Source: Shewanella sp. OMA3-2
GTDB taxonomy: Bacteria > Pseudomonadota > Gammaproteobacteria > Enterobacterales > Shewanellaceae
Reading direction: 5' to 3'
NCBI RefSeq assembly: GCF_021513195.1
Contig: NZ_CP090974.1
Coordinates: 1,252,001-1,316,000 of the forward strand
Length of the DNA stretch: 64,000 nucleotides
Shown: positions 44,498 to 54,270 of the stretch, in pieces
How positions within the stretch are numbered: position 1 is the first letter of the stretch
How the letters are laid out: each line of letters starts with the position of its first letter
Notes under the pieces: generated by a model
Told to the model about the DNA's origin: nothing
Database searches by the model: none
What the model saw: only the letters and a program-made list of their open reading frames with translations
Position numbers and translations under genes: made by a program

Positions 44498-46735
44498 TTA
44501 TCTGCTTTCATTATCAAACGTTCGGGTAAAAGCCTGGCAAATATTTTGGTCACCTGATTGCTTAGCACGCTTTAATGCCACATCAGCATTGATGAGGTAT
44601 TGTTCAAGGCTTTGCGATGCTAAATAGCCTGCTATACCAATATTGATACCTTCATCTAAATTTTTCATCGCGAGCTTTTTCAGCATTTCAATGGCAAACA
44701 AATGGGTTTGGGTTGCATCAGTGTGAGGTAGAAGTAGTATTAACTTACCCAGTTGCCAATGTGCCAATTGATAGTTTGTTGGCAGGTCTATCAATATTTG
44801 AACTTCAATATCTTGTTGGCGTTTTTCAAGCTGGCTTATATCACCCATATTACTAAAAATACCTTCTGGGTTAATATCCATCACAAGCAAACTTGAACTC
44901 GCTTTAATATTTTCGCTGGTGTTGTTGAAGTTGTTTTCTAAATCAACTAGGCGCATCACCATACTGCTTTTTGAGGCTATCATACTTTGGTTGATTAATG
45001 GGCCAGCGGCATTGGTTTCTACCGTAAAGATAAGGTATTCAATGTCCCCTTCAAGAGACATATGGCCTATAACGGTAATTTTTAAGCTTTTAGTAAAACG
45101 GCTTTGTTCAAATGGCGTAACATGACCTTGCCACTCACCAAGTAGGGTCACCTGAGTGAGGATGTTACTCCAAATGTCACTAATGTCGGTGCCCAATAGT
45201 GTCTTAATATCTACCTGGTGATCACCGTGCAACTGCATCAAATTATCAAAGCTATGATTGCAGTTAATCACCTTACCTTGAGCGTTAGTTAACGTGGTTG
45301 CTATCGCATTTTCACTGAGTAATTGATTAAGGAAAGCTTGTTGACGACTAGCAACTAATTCGCTGATGTCGTTAAATATGACAATCCAGTAATGTTCTTT
45401 TTGTGATAATGCTTTACGGTGAATGTGAATGTTAACCTGATGGTCATCATCTTCTAAACTGACGCAGCCTGACCAATACTGGTCAGTGAGTAAAATCGTT
45501 TTTAGGGTTTCAAATTGGTCATCAGAAAGATTGATCACTCGCTGTAAACTGCGATCTGTTAAGGTATTTAATTGATAGTTTAATGAGTTGGCGGCACTGT
45601 TGTTAATGCCCAGTATTCGACCATTATCATTGACAATAGCGTAACTCAACTCGGTATTAAATAAGGCGTTAGACAAGTGGATGCTATTATTTCGGGCTTT
45701 ATTTTCCATTAAGTAGCGCTGACGGAAAACAATTAACCCTATACCCAGTAACCCGATCACAATACTGGCAATGATCAGTACAATTTTCCAGGGTTCAAAA
45801 CGTGCAGCGATATCCTGGTGACGAATGTAGGATAAAAAGAAATACTCTTTTTTTGATTCACTTTGGCCGGTAAGCTCTACCTTCAAATAAACAAATGTTG
45901 AGTCTTTACTGTGAAACTGACCAAAATTATTCATCGCCATAGCTTGCCACAGCTCAGGGTTAGTTTGTTTTAAACTGGCCCCTAAGGTATCTGGCATATT
46001 ATTTAATGGGCTAGGCTGATTCGCCCCAGCATATAAAAAACTCTGGCTGTCTAGTAATAATAATGGTGAGTTCGGATTAAAAAAAGCCGGTTTAATAGTA
46101 TCTAATAACCGGGTAACAGAGTTAAATGTCACTAGGTAACCATTAATAGACTGATCAAGGTTTTCTAACCATGCCAGTTGATATATGTAGGGTTCAAGTT
46201 TGCCGTCAATCGGCGTGAATGCCATATCGGAAGAGTAAATTTCTGCTCCTCCCATGGTACTTTTACCTTTCAATAGTTTTGGTGGTAGGGTTAAGTTTTC
46301 TAAATTATTTGCAGTGGCAAATTTAAGTTTTCCTTGCGGATCATACAATGCCAAACCGAGTAATTCAGGGATGTTTTGGGTCAACGAGTTCCAGCTTTGG
46401 AAAAGTTTTTGTTTTTGTTCATCATTTGGACTAGAAATGTATTGACGCAGTAACTCACCATTAGCAAATGTTTGGGTCCGAAATTGTAGAAAAACCATTT
46501 TATCAGTCGCAAGTGAAGCTACTGTTTGCAATTCGCTGTAACGCTGTCCAGCCCAGTCTTCTTGCAGTCTGCGCTCACCCATATCAATAATGGTATTACT
46601 GATAATAATCAGCCCAATCAACAATAAAATAACCTGACTGAAAAGTGATAAAATCTGGGTGCGAGACCAATGAATATCTTGGACTGAAGCAATGAGAGAT
46701 GTGATACCTGAGATTGTTGTTTTTCTTTTAAACAT
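44498..46735 (-). CDS. Membrane PAS protein with degenerate GGDEF domain
   Basis: Putative sensor of about 745 aa. Membrane helices at about residues 28-47 and 315-335 flank a 260-residue periplasmic domain (dCache-like by size). After the second helix come two PAS-like domains (AIVNDNGRILGINNSAANSL; TLTNAQGKVINCNHSFDNLM, about 355-600), then a region that follows the GGDEF fold up to its end (LEQYLINADVALKRAKQSGDQ). The active-site loop that should read GGDEF reads HWQLGKLILLLP near residue 660, so it cannot be a cyclase; c-di-GMP or partner binding is possible. The ATG at 46735 is chosen over a TTG upstream; the ribosome site is poor. Confidence 0.78.
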   Translation of the reverse strand: MFKRKTTISGITSLIASVQDIHWSRTQILSLFSQVILLLIGLIIISNTIIDMGERRLQEDWAGQRYSELQTVASLATDKMVFLQFRTQTFANGELLRQYISSPNDEQKQKLFQSWNSLTQNIPELLGLALYDPQGKLKFATANNLENLTLPPKLLKGKSTMGGAEIYSSDMAFTPIDGKLEPYIYQLAWLENLDQSINGYLVTFNSVTRLLDTIKPAFFNPNSPLLLLDSQSFLYAGANQPSPLNNMPDTLGASLKQTNPELWQAMAMNNFGQFHSKDSTFVYLKVELTGQSESKKEYFFLSYIRHQDIAARFEPWKIVLIIASIVIGLLGIGLIVFRQRYLMENKARNNSIHLSNALFNTELSYAIVNDNGRILGINNSAANSLNYQLNTLTDRSLQRVINLSDDQFETLKTILLTDQYWSGCVSLEDDDHQVNIHIHRKALSQKEHYWIVIFNDISELVASRQQAFLNQLLSENAIATTLTNAQGKVINCNHSFDNLMQLHGDHQVDIKTLLGTDISDIWSNILTQVTLLGEWQGHVTPFEQSRFTKSLKITVIGHMSLEGDIEYLIFTVETNAAGPLINQSMIASKSSMVMRLVDLENNFNNTSENIKASSSLLVMDINPEGIFSNMGDISQLEKRQQDIEVQILIDLPTNYQLAHWQLGKLILLLPHTDATQTHLFAIEMLKKLAMKNLDEGINIGIAGYLASQSLEQYLINADVALKRAKQSGDQNICQAFTRTFDNESR

Positions 46736-46822
46736 CGTGCCAACTTTGTCTGTATAAGTAGCCAAACTACACTAAAGTGAAGTGGACGCTAATATTAGCA
46801 TGAATTACTTAATTAAATCATG

Positions 46823-47458
46823 CTAACCCACAATATCAAGTTGGCGTTCGATAAAGTAGCAATTAGCATCAAAGGCTATGGTTCGGCACTGATTAATATC
46901 AACCCCAGCTAAGCCGTTTATGGCGCTGACGGATACTGATTGAATATATTGCGGGGCTAGGGTAATAAATTCACGCACAGCAGTATAAGCATGGGTTAAT
47001 TTGGGTTGGCAATGTTCAATATAGGCTTGCTCTGTGTCGGCGTTGAGGGATATCGACATCGCATCAATACACCTGGCTAATTCAGGTAAAATATTACGTC
47101 GATGAAATAGATTGCCTAATCCATCGGTATTGAGCCTGACTTGAGCGCCACGATTTTTCAATTCTTTAGCTACCGTCAGCAGGGTGTTTAAATTCAGTGT
47201 CGGTTCGCCGTAACCGCAAAAAACATATTCCTCAAACTTATCTACCTGTCCCAATAGTGGCAGTATCTCGTCAGCGCTAATGGGGTGATTTAAGGTTAAA
47301 TCATATTGGGCAACTTGCTTGCTACCATTATGTTTAGGGCAAAACTTACAACGTAAGGTACAACGGCTGGTTAAATTGATATAGCGACTGTGACGAATAT
47401 CATAGACTAAGGTGTTGTGAGTTGTCGTAGTATGATCGGTTAGCTGAATTTGCGACAT
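46823..47458 (-). CDS. Radical SAM protein, TatD-associated type
   Basis: Radical SAM enzyme: CTLRCKFC (C-x3-C-x2-C) binds the 4Fe-4S cluster, EEYVFCGYGEPTL is the glycine-rich SAM motif, RLNTDGLGN the strand after. About 211 aa from the ATG at 47458; a TTG at 47539 gives a longer form but would begin inside a terminator hairpin. Size and motifs resemble the TatD-linked radical SAM group, which in many bacteria neighbours a TatD nuclease; none is here. Extra cysteines in the middle and near the end (DINQCRTIAFD) are noted. Product unknown. Confidence 0.8.
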   Translation of the reverse strand: MSQIQLTDHTTTTHNTLVYDIRHSRYINLTSRCTLRCKFCPKHNGSKQVAQYDLTLNHPISADEILPLLGQVDKFEEYVFCGYGEPTLNLNTLLTVAKELKNRGAQVRLNTDGLGNLFHRRNILPELARCIDAMSISLNADTEQAYIEHCQPKLTHAYTAVREFITLAPQYIQSVSVSAINGLAGVDINQCRTIAFDANCYFIERQLDIVG

Positions 47459-47535
47459 AGCATGCTGAAGTTGTGAATGTTGGTTTATATTAACCGTTCC
47501 ATTAATAAATGAATGATCGACAGGTCTCAGATTAG

Positions 47536-47576
47536 ACAAACAAAAACAGCGCTAAATAAGCGCTGTTTTTGTTTGT
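47536..47576 (-). terminator. Terminator after RND operon
   Basis: 17-base perfect stem (ACAAACAAAAACAGCGC and complement) around TAAATAA, with T-rich ends, just after the RND permease stop region on the minus strand. It separates the pump genes from the radical SAM gene. Confidence 0.85.
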
Positions 47577-47588
47577 AAATGATAGCGA

Positions 47589-50500
47589 TTAATAATAATC
47601 CGTCTCTGTGTTTTTAGGTTGCCACCACCATAAATAGAAGCGCTTCAGCACACGTTTAATGTCATCTAAAATAATATACAGAACCGGCACTAAAATTAAC
47701 GTCACCACGGTGGAAAACAAAATACCAAAAGCCAATGACGTTGCCATAGGGATAACAATTTTAGCTTGTAAGCTCTTTTCCATAATAATGGGTACCAGGC
47801 CAACAAAGGTGGTTAACGAGGTAAGAATAATCGCTCTGAATCGATAACAACCTGAGTCAATAGCTGATTGCAGCATCGACTTGCCTTCTTCGCGTGATTT
47901 ATTAACAAAGTCGACTAAGATTAACGAGTCATTGACCACCACACCTGCTAGCGCGACTATGCCGCATAGGCTCAACACGCTCATTGATAATCCCAGCATG
48001 TAATGACCGACTAACGCACCAATCATACCAAAAGGGATGACTGACATAATGATCAAAGGCTGGGTGTATGATTTAAGCGGAATAGCCATTAATGCATATA
48101 TTGTAAACATGGCGAAGAAAAAGCCCTGTATTAAGCCTAACATGGCATTTTGTTCATCTAAACTGCTGCCATCTAATGATGCTGATACATGAGGATATTT
48201 AGCTGATAAATAGGGAATAAACTCAGACTGAACCTCATCAACAACTTTGCTTGGCTCTACTTTGTTGGTATTGGCATTAGCGCTAATCGTAATGGCTCGG
48301 CGGCCATCTACACGGGTGATAGACGCATAAGAGTCACCTAACTCGATGGAGGCTACACTTGAAAACGGCACCGTTTGGCCGTTACTGGTGCGGATCATCA
48401 TGTTTTCAAGATGCCCCACGGTGCGACGCTGCTCAAGTGGGTAGCGGATCATCACCTTAACTTCTTCTTTATTGCGCAAAATACGTTGTGCTTCGTAACC
48501 ATAGAAGCCGTAACGAACTTGGCGCGCTAAGTCAGACAGTGTTAATCCTTGTGCCTGCGCTTCAGGCAAAATATTTAGGCGAATTTCCTGACTGCCCGAG
48601 GAGAAGTTGTCTGAAATATCATATACACCTTCGTAGGTCGCCAGCTTATCTTTAATTTCTTTAGAGGCTAAGGCCAGTTGATCTAAATCTGTTGAGGTTA
48701 ATCTAAAGGATAAATCGCCACCGGTCTCATTAGTGCTGGCATTAATATTGAGTTTTTTAACCGACAGTAATTCAGGCAATTGTTTACGCCACTCTTCAGC
48801 AATAGACACGCCGTCAACGTCTCTATCTTCACCTTTAGTTAACTCAGTAAAAATAAACGCTGAAGTGCGTGAGCTTAATGATACAAAACTGTGTTTCACT
48901 ACACCTGTGCCATATTCCTGCTCCATAACTTGGTTCATTTTATATAAAGCATCTTCTACTTGCTGAACTGTCGCTAAGGTATTCAGCTCAGAGCTACCTT
49001 CTTCCATTTCTAGCTGTACTTGAATAAAGTCAGAGGGAATATCAGGGAAAAAAACCCAACGGACTTTACCACTGGCAACCAAAGCGATAGAGAGGATTAA
49101 CACCCCAATAAAGACGGCAACAACATTGTAGCGGTGTTTAATGCAGGCTTCTAAAAAGTGGCGATATTTATGATGAATAAAATATTGTAGTTTGTCATTT
49201 AAACTTACTTTGAAGCGTGAAAATACATTAGTGGGTTTAGTTTTCTTTTTGACTTTCATGTGCGCTAAATGGGCAGGCAAGATAAATTTTGATTCAATGA
49301 GTGAGAAGGCTAAACACAAAATCACAATCATGCCGATAGACTTCCAAATAATCCCCATCGGACCGGAGACCAGAATCATAGGAGTAAAGGCTGCAATTGT
49401 AGTGAGCACCCCGAAGGTTGCAGGCATAGCGACCTTGTGGACGCCCTTTATCACATTATCTAAAGAATGACCGTTTTCTTCAACTTCACTGTAGGCACTT
49501 TCACCTATAACGATGGCATCATCGACGACTATCCCTAGTACCAAGATGAAGGCAAATAAGGTCAACATGTTAATCGACATGCCTACCACTGGCATTAGCA
49601 ACATGGCGCCTAAGAAACACACAGGTAACCCCATCATTACCCAAAAAGCTAATTTCAGGTCAAGAAACAAGGCGAGAATAATAAATACCAATAGGGCACC
49701 GTAAAACATGTTAGATAACATCATGTTCAAGCGGCCTTGAAGGTAGTGAGTTAAGTCCCCCCAAGTATCTACTTTTATATTAGCGGGTAGGGTGCTTTGA
49801 CGATCAGCTATATAGGCTTTTACTTGTGTGGATATTGCTAATGCGTCTTGATCATCAATACTGGTGACTTCAATAATTGCTGCAGGCTTGCCATTAAAGC
49901 GGGTGTATTCTAATCTTTCTTCAAAGTCATCTTTAATATTAGCAACTTGAGGCAGCATAATACGGCTGCCATCGGTGCGGGTTAACACTACAATTTTAGC
50001 AAAGTCTTCGCCAGTATAAGCTTGGCCTTTGGTACGCAATAATATATCACCATCTTGAGCGCGAATAGCGCCACCGGGTAAGTCGATAGAGGCATTTTGG
50101 ACAGCTTGCGCTACCTGGCTAAAACTTAAGCCATATTCGCGCAGCTTATCTTCCGACACTTCAATGCCTATTTCGTAATCTCTTACACCACTTAATTTAG
50201 CGCGTGTTACGCCGGGTAAGTCGGTGAGATCTTCACGAATTGATTTAGCCATCTCTTTCATGTCATGGGCCGACATGTCACCATAAACCGACACCCAAAT
50301 TACATTGTTTTCAGGCTTTATTTGAAAAATATTAGGTTTTTCAATGTTATCAGGAAAGGTGGATATTGCATCAATACGCAATTTAGCTTCATCAAGTACT
50401 TGTTGGACATCAAAACCATCATCCACTTCAATGGTGACTGACCCTACGCTATCACTGGCTACTGAGGTGGTTTTCTTAATTCCAGAAATATCCTGAATCG

Positions 50501-50720
50501 CTTCCTCAATTTTAATGTTAATCCCCTCTTCAATTTCTTGTGGGGCTGCACCAGGATAGGCCACAGTGATATTAATCAGATTAAGTGAAAAGCTTGGGAA
50601 AATTTCTTTATTAATGATTACGGCGCTGAATAATCCACCAATAATCAGGACTAACATAAGTAAGTTTGCTGCAACGTTATTGCGTGCAAACCAAGAGATG
50701 ATTCCTGAGTGGCTTTGCAT
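47589..50720 (-). CDS. RND efflux pump, inner-membrane permease
   Basis: Proton-driven exporter of the RND superfamily (HAE type by pattern), 1043 aa with twelve helices and two large periplasmic loops. TM4 has the proton-relay motif GIVVDDAIVIGE; also LLMPVVGMSINMLTLFAF and, in the second half, SLCGIVALAGVVVNDSLILVDF. N-terminus begins with a long amphipathic stretch then TM1. The ATG overlaps the adaptor gene's stop by one base and has AGGAG about 7 bases upstream, so translation is coupled. Substrate unknown; multidrug or small-molecule export expected. Confidence 0.92.
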   Translation of the reverse strand: MQSHSGIISWFARNNVAANLLMLVLIIGGLFSAVIINKEIFPSFSLNLINITVAYPGAAPQEIEEGINIKIEEAIQDISGIKKTTSVASDSVGSVTIEVDDGFDVQQVLDEAKLRIDAISTFPDNIEKPNIFQIKPENNVIWVSVYGDMSAHDMKEMAKSIREDLTDLPGVTRAKLSGVRDYEIGIEVSEDKLREYGLSFSQVAQAVQNASIDLPGGAIRAQDGDILLRTKGQAYTGEDFAKIVVLTRTDGSRIMLPQVANIKDDFEERLEYTRFNGKPAAIIEVTSIDDQDALAISTQVKAYIADRQSTLPANIKVDTWGDLTHYLQGRLNMMLSNMFYGALLVFIILALFLDLKLAFWVMMGLPVCFLGAMLLMPVVGMSINMLTLFAFILVLGIVVDDAIVIGESAYSEVEENGHSLDNVIKGVHKVAMPATFGVLTTIAAFTPMILVSGPMGIIWKSIGMIVILCLAFSLIESKFILPAHLAHMKVKKKTKPTNVFSRFKVSLNDKLQYFIHHKYRHFLEACIKHRYNVVAVFIGVLILSIALVASGKVRWVFFPDIPSDFIQVQLEMEEGSSELNTLATVQQVEDALYKMNQVMEQEYGTGVVKHSFVSLSSRTSAFIFTELTKGEDRDVDGVSIAEEWRKQLPELLSVKKLNINASTNETGGDLSFRLTSTDLDQLALASKEIKDKLATYEGVYDISDNFSSGSQEIRLNILPEAQAQGLTLSDLARQVRYGFYGYEAQRILRNKEEVKVMIRYPLEQRRTVGHLENMMIRTSNGQTVPFSSVASIELGDSYASITRVDGRRAITISANANTNKVEPSKVVDEVQSEFIPYLSAKYPHVSASLDGSSLDEQNAMLGLIQGFFFAMFTIYALMAIPLKSYTQPLIIMSVIPFGMIGALVGHYMLGLSMSVLSLCGIVALAGVVVNDSLILVDFVNKSREEGKSMLQSAIDSGCYRFRAIILTSLTTFVGLVPIIMEKSLQAKIVIPMATSLAFGILFSTVVTLILVPVLYIILDDIKRVLKRFYLWWWQPKNTETDYY

Positions 50721-51922
50721 TACAGCTCTCCTGCAGGATTTAGCTTATCATCAGAGACATCATCGGCAGGAGTTAACTTGTCGTCCTCGCCTAATATTTT
50801 CACTTTTTGACCATTAGACAGGTTGGCAACATTGGTCATTGAGATTCGTTCACCATCGGTAAAGCTGTCTTTAATATACACGCTGTCAATGTCGGTTCTT
50901 ACTAGGTTGACATTGCGCATCTCAATGACATTATCATCACTGACAATGGCCACTTGGTCATTGCGCACTACGTGTCTAGGAAGCTGCACAATACCGCTTA
51001 CGGTGCGACCTTTAATGACTGCGCTGACAAAACTGCCGTATTTTAAAGGTAACTGTTTATTGTTTTTTGACTTAATAAGATAAGGATCAAGTACTTCAGC
51101 AACCAGATAAACCATACGATTTTGCTCGTCGATGACATTCTCGCTGCGGATGATATTGCCATTCCAAGTGACGTTTTGCCCCGCTAAAGATGCGCTTAAG
51201 GTGACTTCTGTGTCTGGATTGTCAATTGACTCTAGATAAGCCAAATCATTATTGGTCAATGGCAAACGAATTTCTGCGGTACTGGTATCGTATAATTCGC
51301 CTAAATTAGTGCCCAAAGTCACGTATTGGCCCAAGTCGACATGGCGAGCTTTAATTATGCCGTCAAACGGGGCGCGAATAACGGTGCGTTCAAGATTACG
51401 TTGCGCACGAGCCAGTGCTGCTTTGGATGACTTTACATTAGCCTGTTCTTTTTTAAGCTGTGGAATACGTAAGCCTAATTCTGGGGCTACGCCATTATCG
51501 AAATCTTTAAATTCTATTTTAGCCACTTGGCCGCGAGCCATTTCTTCGTTTAGCATTGCGGTTGCCTGCGCTACATTGGCTTCCGCTTGCATTAAGTCTG
51601 CTTCATAATCAGAAGGTTCAATTAACGCCAATTGCTCGCCTTTCTTAACCATGCCACCGGCAACAAACTCGGCCGATATACTTTGTAGTCGGCCTTGTAC
51701 TTCTGTTACTAGCTGGGTTTTATACTTGGGATTAACGACACCATAGGAAGGTAAGTTTAATGAAACGGTTTGTTGCTTTACTGTCATCACATCAATAATA
51801 GTGAGAATTTCTGCCTCTTCTTTTTGTTCAGGAGCTTCTTGGGTTTGCATCAATAATTCTGCAAATCCAATCGCGACGATCAGGATAAAAAGGGGGCTCA
51901 GTCTTCTTAAAATAATTTTCAT
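50720..51922 (-). CDS. RND efflux periplasmic adaptor (membrane fusion protein)
   Basis: Membrane-fusion protein joining the RND permease to an outer-membrane channel. N-terminal membrane anchor (about 5-25), lipoyl halves and coiled-coil hairpin at about 65-190 (LMQAEANVAQATAMLNEEMA; KSSKAALARAQRNLERTVIRAPFDG is the classical sequence), then beta-barrel. The end has a disordered acidic tail with a short repeat (DDKLTPADDVSDDKLNPAG). Start at 51922 is the best guess; a TTG at 51973 is less likely. No outer-membrane factor gene is adjacent, so a shared TolC is assumed. Confidence 0.88.
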   Translation of the reverse strand: MKIILRRLSPLFILIVAIGFAELLMQTQEAPEQKEEAEILTIIDVMTVKQQTVSLNLPSYGVVNPKYKTQLVTEVQGRLQSISAEFVAGGMVKKGEQLALIEPSDYEADLMQAEANVAQATAMLNEEMARGQVAKIEFKDFDNGVAPELGLRIPQLKKEQANVKSSKAALARAQRNLERTVIRAPFDGIIKARHVDLGQYVTLGTNLGELYDTSTAEIRLPLTNNDLAYLESIDNPDTEVTLSASLAGQNVTWNGNIIRSENVIDEQNRMVYLVAEVLDPYLIKSKNNKQLPLKYGSFVSAVIKGRTVSGIVQLPRHVVRNDQVAIVSDDNVIEMRNVNLVRTDIDSVYIKDSFTDGERISMTNVANLSNGQKVKILGEDDKLTPADDVSDDKLNPAGEL

Positions 51923-52174
51923 TCTTTTTGCGTATCCATGCTGAAATGATGCTGATGAATTTATTTTGTACAAAATGCGGTATTTTTAGGCAATATATAT
52001 ACATTTTGTTATTCTTATCAGTAATCTGTCTAAATTAGCAGATTTTATGATTCGGCTAAACTGGTTTATGTAAAATAGCTGTATCAGGATGTTGCGGTTG
52101 TTAACAATTTGAAGGGGAAAAATGAACAGCAATGTGTTGCTGGGAATGTATGTTAGATATTATGTAAGCAATAA

Positions 52175-52202
52175 AAAAACGAACCCGTTTAGGTTCGTTT
52201 TT
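52175..52202 (-). terminator. Terminator after srmB
   Basis: Stem AAAAACGAACC / GGTTCGTTTTT with a 6-base loop; T-runs on both strands. Between srmB and the efflux adaptor start. Confidence 0.88.
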
Positions 52203-52253
52203 ATCTTTAATTGGAATATTTCAGTTAGCGCAGTATTTACTACTGCCAATTAA

Positions 52254-53477
52254 CTATTTTTTCTTTTTTGATTTTTTAGAGAATTTTTTAGCGTCCTTGG
52301 CATTAGCTTTTTTCTTACCGGGCACTTTAGCTTCTTTATGCTTTGGACGAAGCTCTTCAATAACACGGCGTTTTAAAGGTTGCTCAATATAGCGCTCAAT
52401 TTTGCCTACAATTCGCACATCATGGGCTTCCATTAATGAAATAGCAGTCCCTTTAGCGCCAGCGCGTCCTGTACGGCCAATACGGTGTACATAGGTGTCA
52501 GCTGAACGTGGCATGTCAAAGTTAATCACATGGGTAATATCATCTACGTCAATACCACGGGCAGCAACATCGGTAGCCAACAGTACATTGACTTCACCTT
52601 TGGTAAAACGTCCTAGGGCTTGGAAACGTTTCTTTTGTTCCATATCGCCACGCATAAACGCACAAGGTATATTGGCCTTTAATAATAATCCTTCAAGACT
52701 AGCCACGGCTTCACGGGTTTTAACGAATACGATTGTGCGTTTAACTTGCTCTTGTCTTAAGATGTTACACAGTAAGGCAAACTTATGATCTTTATCGTCA
52801 GCTAAATGCGCCCACTGATGAATTTTAGCTTTTTCGCTGCGAGGAGCTTCGACGTCTATGGTGACAGGATCTTTTAATAGATCACGTGCGAAACGCTCTA
52901 CACCACTGCCTTCTAAAGTAGCAGAAAACAACATGTTTTGTTTACGGCCTTGGGCTTCAATCGCAATGGCTTGTACCACTGAAGAGAATCCCATGTCCAG
53001 CATGCGGTCGGCTTCATCAATTACTAAAATATCGACTTCAGTAGCGTCGAATTTTCTTTTATCTAGGTATTCCATTAATCGGCCCGGTGTGGCGATTAAT
53101 ATATCGATATTACCTGCAAGGGCTTCTTCTTGAGGCGCATAAGGAACACCACCAGTAATAATGGCAATATCTAAATCTAAGTCAGTAGCGAGATGACATG
53201 CATAACGATGAATTTGGCTGGCAAGCTCGCGGGTAGGTGTTAACACCATGATGCGGGCTTGACCTTCGAAACGACGTGGAAAATCGATTAGGTGTTGTAA
53301 AGCTGGCAATAAGAAACTTGCTGTTTTACCTGTCCCTGTTGGCGCACGTGCAAGAATATCCCGTTGCTCCATCGCCATAGGAATAGCTTGTTGTTGTACT
53401 GTCGTGGGGCTTTTGTGGCCCATGGCTTTCAGTGAATCTAATAACCTTGGGTCTAAATCGAAATCTTCAAATAACAT
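52254..53477 (-). CDS. srmB: DEAD-box RNA helicase SrmB
   Basis: ATP-dependent RNA helicase that aids early 50S ribosome assembly. 407 aa. DEAD-box motifs in order: Q motif (TTVQQQAIP), ARAPTGTGKT (Walker A), PTRELA, GGVPY and TPGR, DEAD in VIDEADRMLDMGF, SAT, then TIVFVKTREAV, ATDVAARGIDV, and HRIGRTGRAG. The C-terminus is a lysine-rich RNA-binding tail (about 375-407). Matches E. coli SrmB (DLDPRLLDSLKAMGHKSPT, LDIAIITGGV, IHQW). Gene order with trmN (yfiC), next to it, is a conserved neighbourhood. Confidence 0.94.
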   Translation of the reverse strand: MLFEDFDLDPRLLDSLKAMGHKSPTTVQQQAIPMAMEQRDILARAPTGTGKTASFLLPALQHLIDFPRRFEGQARIMVLTPTRELASQIHRYACHLATDLDLDIAIITGGVPYAPQEEALAGNIDILIATPGRLMEYLDKRKFDATEVDILVIDEADRMLDMGFSSVVQAIAIEAQGRKQNMLFSATLEGSGVERFARDLLKDPVTIDVEAPRSEKAKIHQWAHLADDKDHKFALLCNILRQEQVKRTIVFVKTREAVASLEGLLLKANIPCAFMRGDMEQKKRFQALGRFTKGEVNVLLATDVAARGIDVDDITHVINFDMPRSADTYVHRIGRTGRAGAKGTAISLMEAHDVRIVGKIERYIEQPLKRRVIEELRPKHKEAKVPGKKKANAKDAKKFSKKSKKKK

Positions 53478-53532
53478 GCACGTGGGTCTCGCTTAAAAGT
53501 AGCCGTCTATTATAGCTGACGAATCACACAGG

Positions 53533-54267
53533 CTAAAGTTTTAAGTAGAAATCCTTGCATAAAACTGTCATTGCAGCCGAATAGTGACCTTGTTTATCAC
53601 GTATATCGATCGTGTCTGTAACATATTGCTGATTTGAGGCAAGGTGCTTAATCGCTAGCAGTAGCCGAGTAGGTGGCTTTTTAGTGACACTGCAAACTTC
53701 AATACGTTGAGTTATGTCTAAGTCTGAGCCAGACAATGCTTGTTTGAACATGACCTCACTTTGAACCGGAATAATGCAGCTGGCCACGCCATCTTTGGCT
53801 AATAAAGTACATATGGATTGAGCTAAGTCCGAAAAACTCAGCTGATTGGTGTGTCTTGCTGTCGCTCTCGCCACATGTTGGGTTTGCGGGCCATTGGTGA
53901 AATAGGGGGGATTACAAATAATATGATCAAAGTATTGGCGGCAGCTTGTTGCTATTTTTTGCTGTGCTAAGCAAAAGTCTTGAATGCTTGATGATACCAA
54001 TGCAATTTTTTCAGCCCATGGGCTTTGAGCGATATTATTGAGGCAATCTTGAGCCGCTAAGGTATCTAACTCTATTGCAGTGATATGAGTTTTTGTCGAT
54101 GTTCGTTGTGCAGCCATTAAGCTCAATAAGCCACTTCCTGCGCCAATATCGATAACACGTTCAGCATTAACTAAATTAGCCCAGGCACCGAGTAACACTC
54201 CATCGGTACTCACACTCATGCCGCAATGGCTGTCATCAATATGGAATTGTTTAAATGTGAATGGCAT
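53533..54267 (-). CDS. trmN6: tRNA1(Val) (adenine-37-N6)-methyltransferase
   Basis: SAM-dependent methyltransferase (YfiC/TrmN6) that modifies A37 of tRNA-Val. 244 aa. Rossmann motif I VIDIGAGSGLLSLMAA, motif II AIELD, and the N6-adenine signature NPPYF at about residues 125-130. Start at ATG 54267; a TTG 3 bases upstream is unlikely. It is 55 bases upstream of srmB on the same strand. Role is assigned by the match to E. coli YfiC. Confidence 0.92.
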   Translation of the reverse strand: MPFTFKQFHIDDSHCGMSVSTDGVLLGAWANLVNAERVIDIGAGSGLLSLMAAQRTSTKTHITAIELDTLAAQDCLNNIAQSPWAEKIALVSSSIQDFCLAQQKIATSCRQYFDHIICNPPYFTNGPQTQHVARATARHTNQLSFSDLAQSICTLLAKDGVASCIIPVQSEVMFKQALSGSDLDITQRIEVCSVTKKPPTRLLLAIKHLASNQQYVTDTIDIRDKQGHYSAAMTVLCKDFYLKL

Positions 54268-54270
54268 CAA

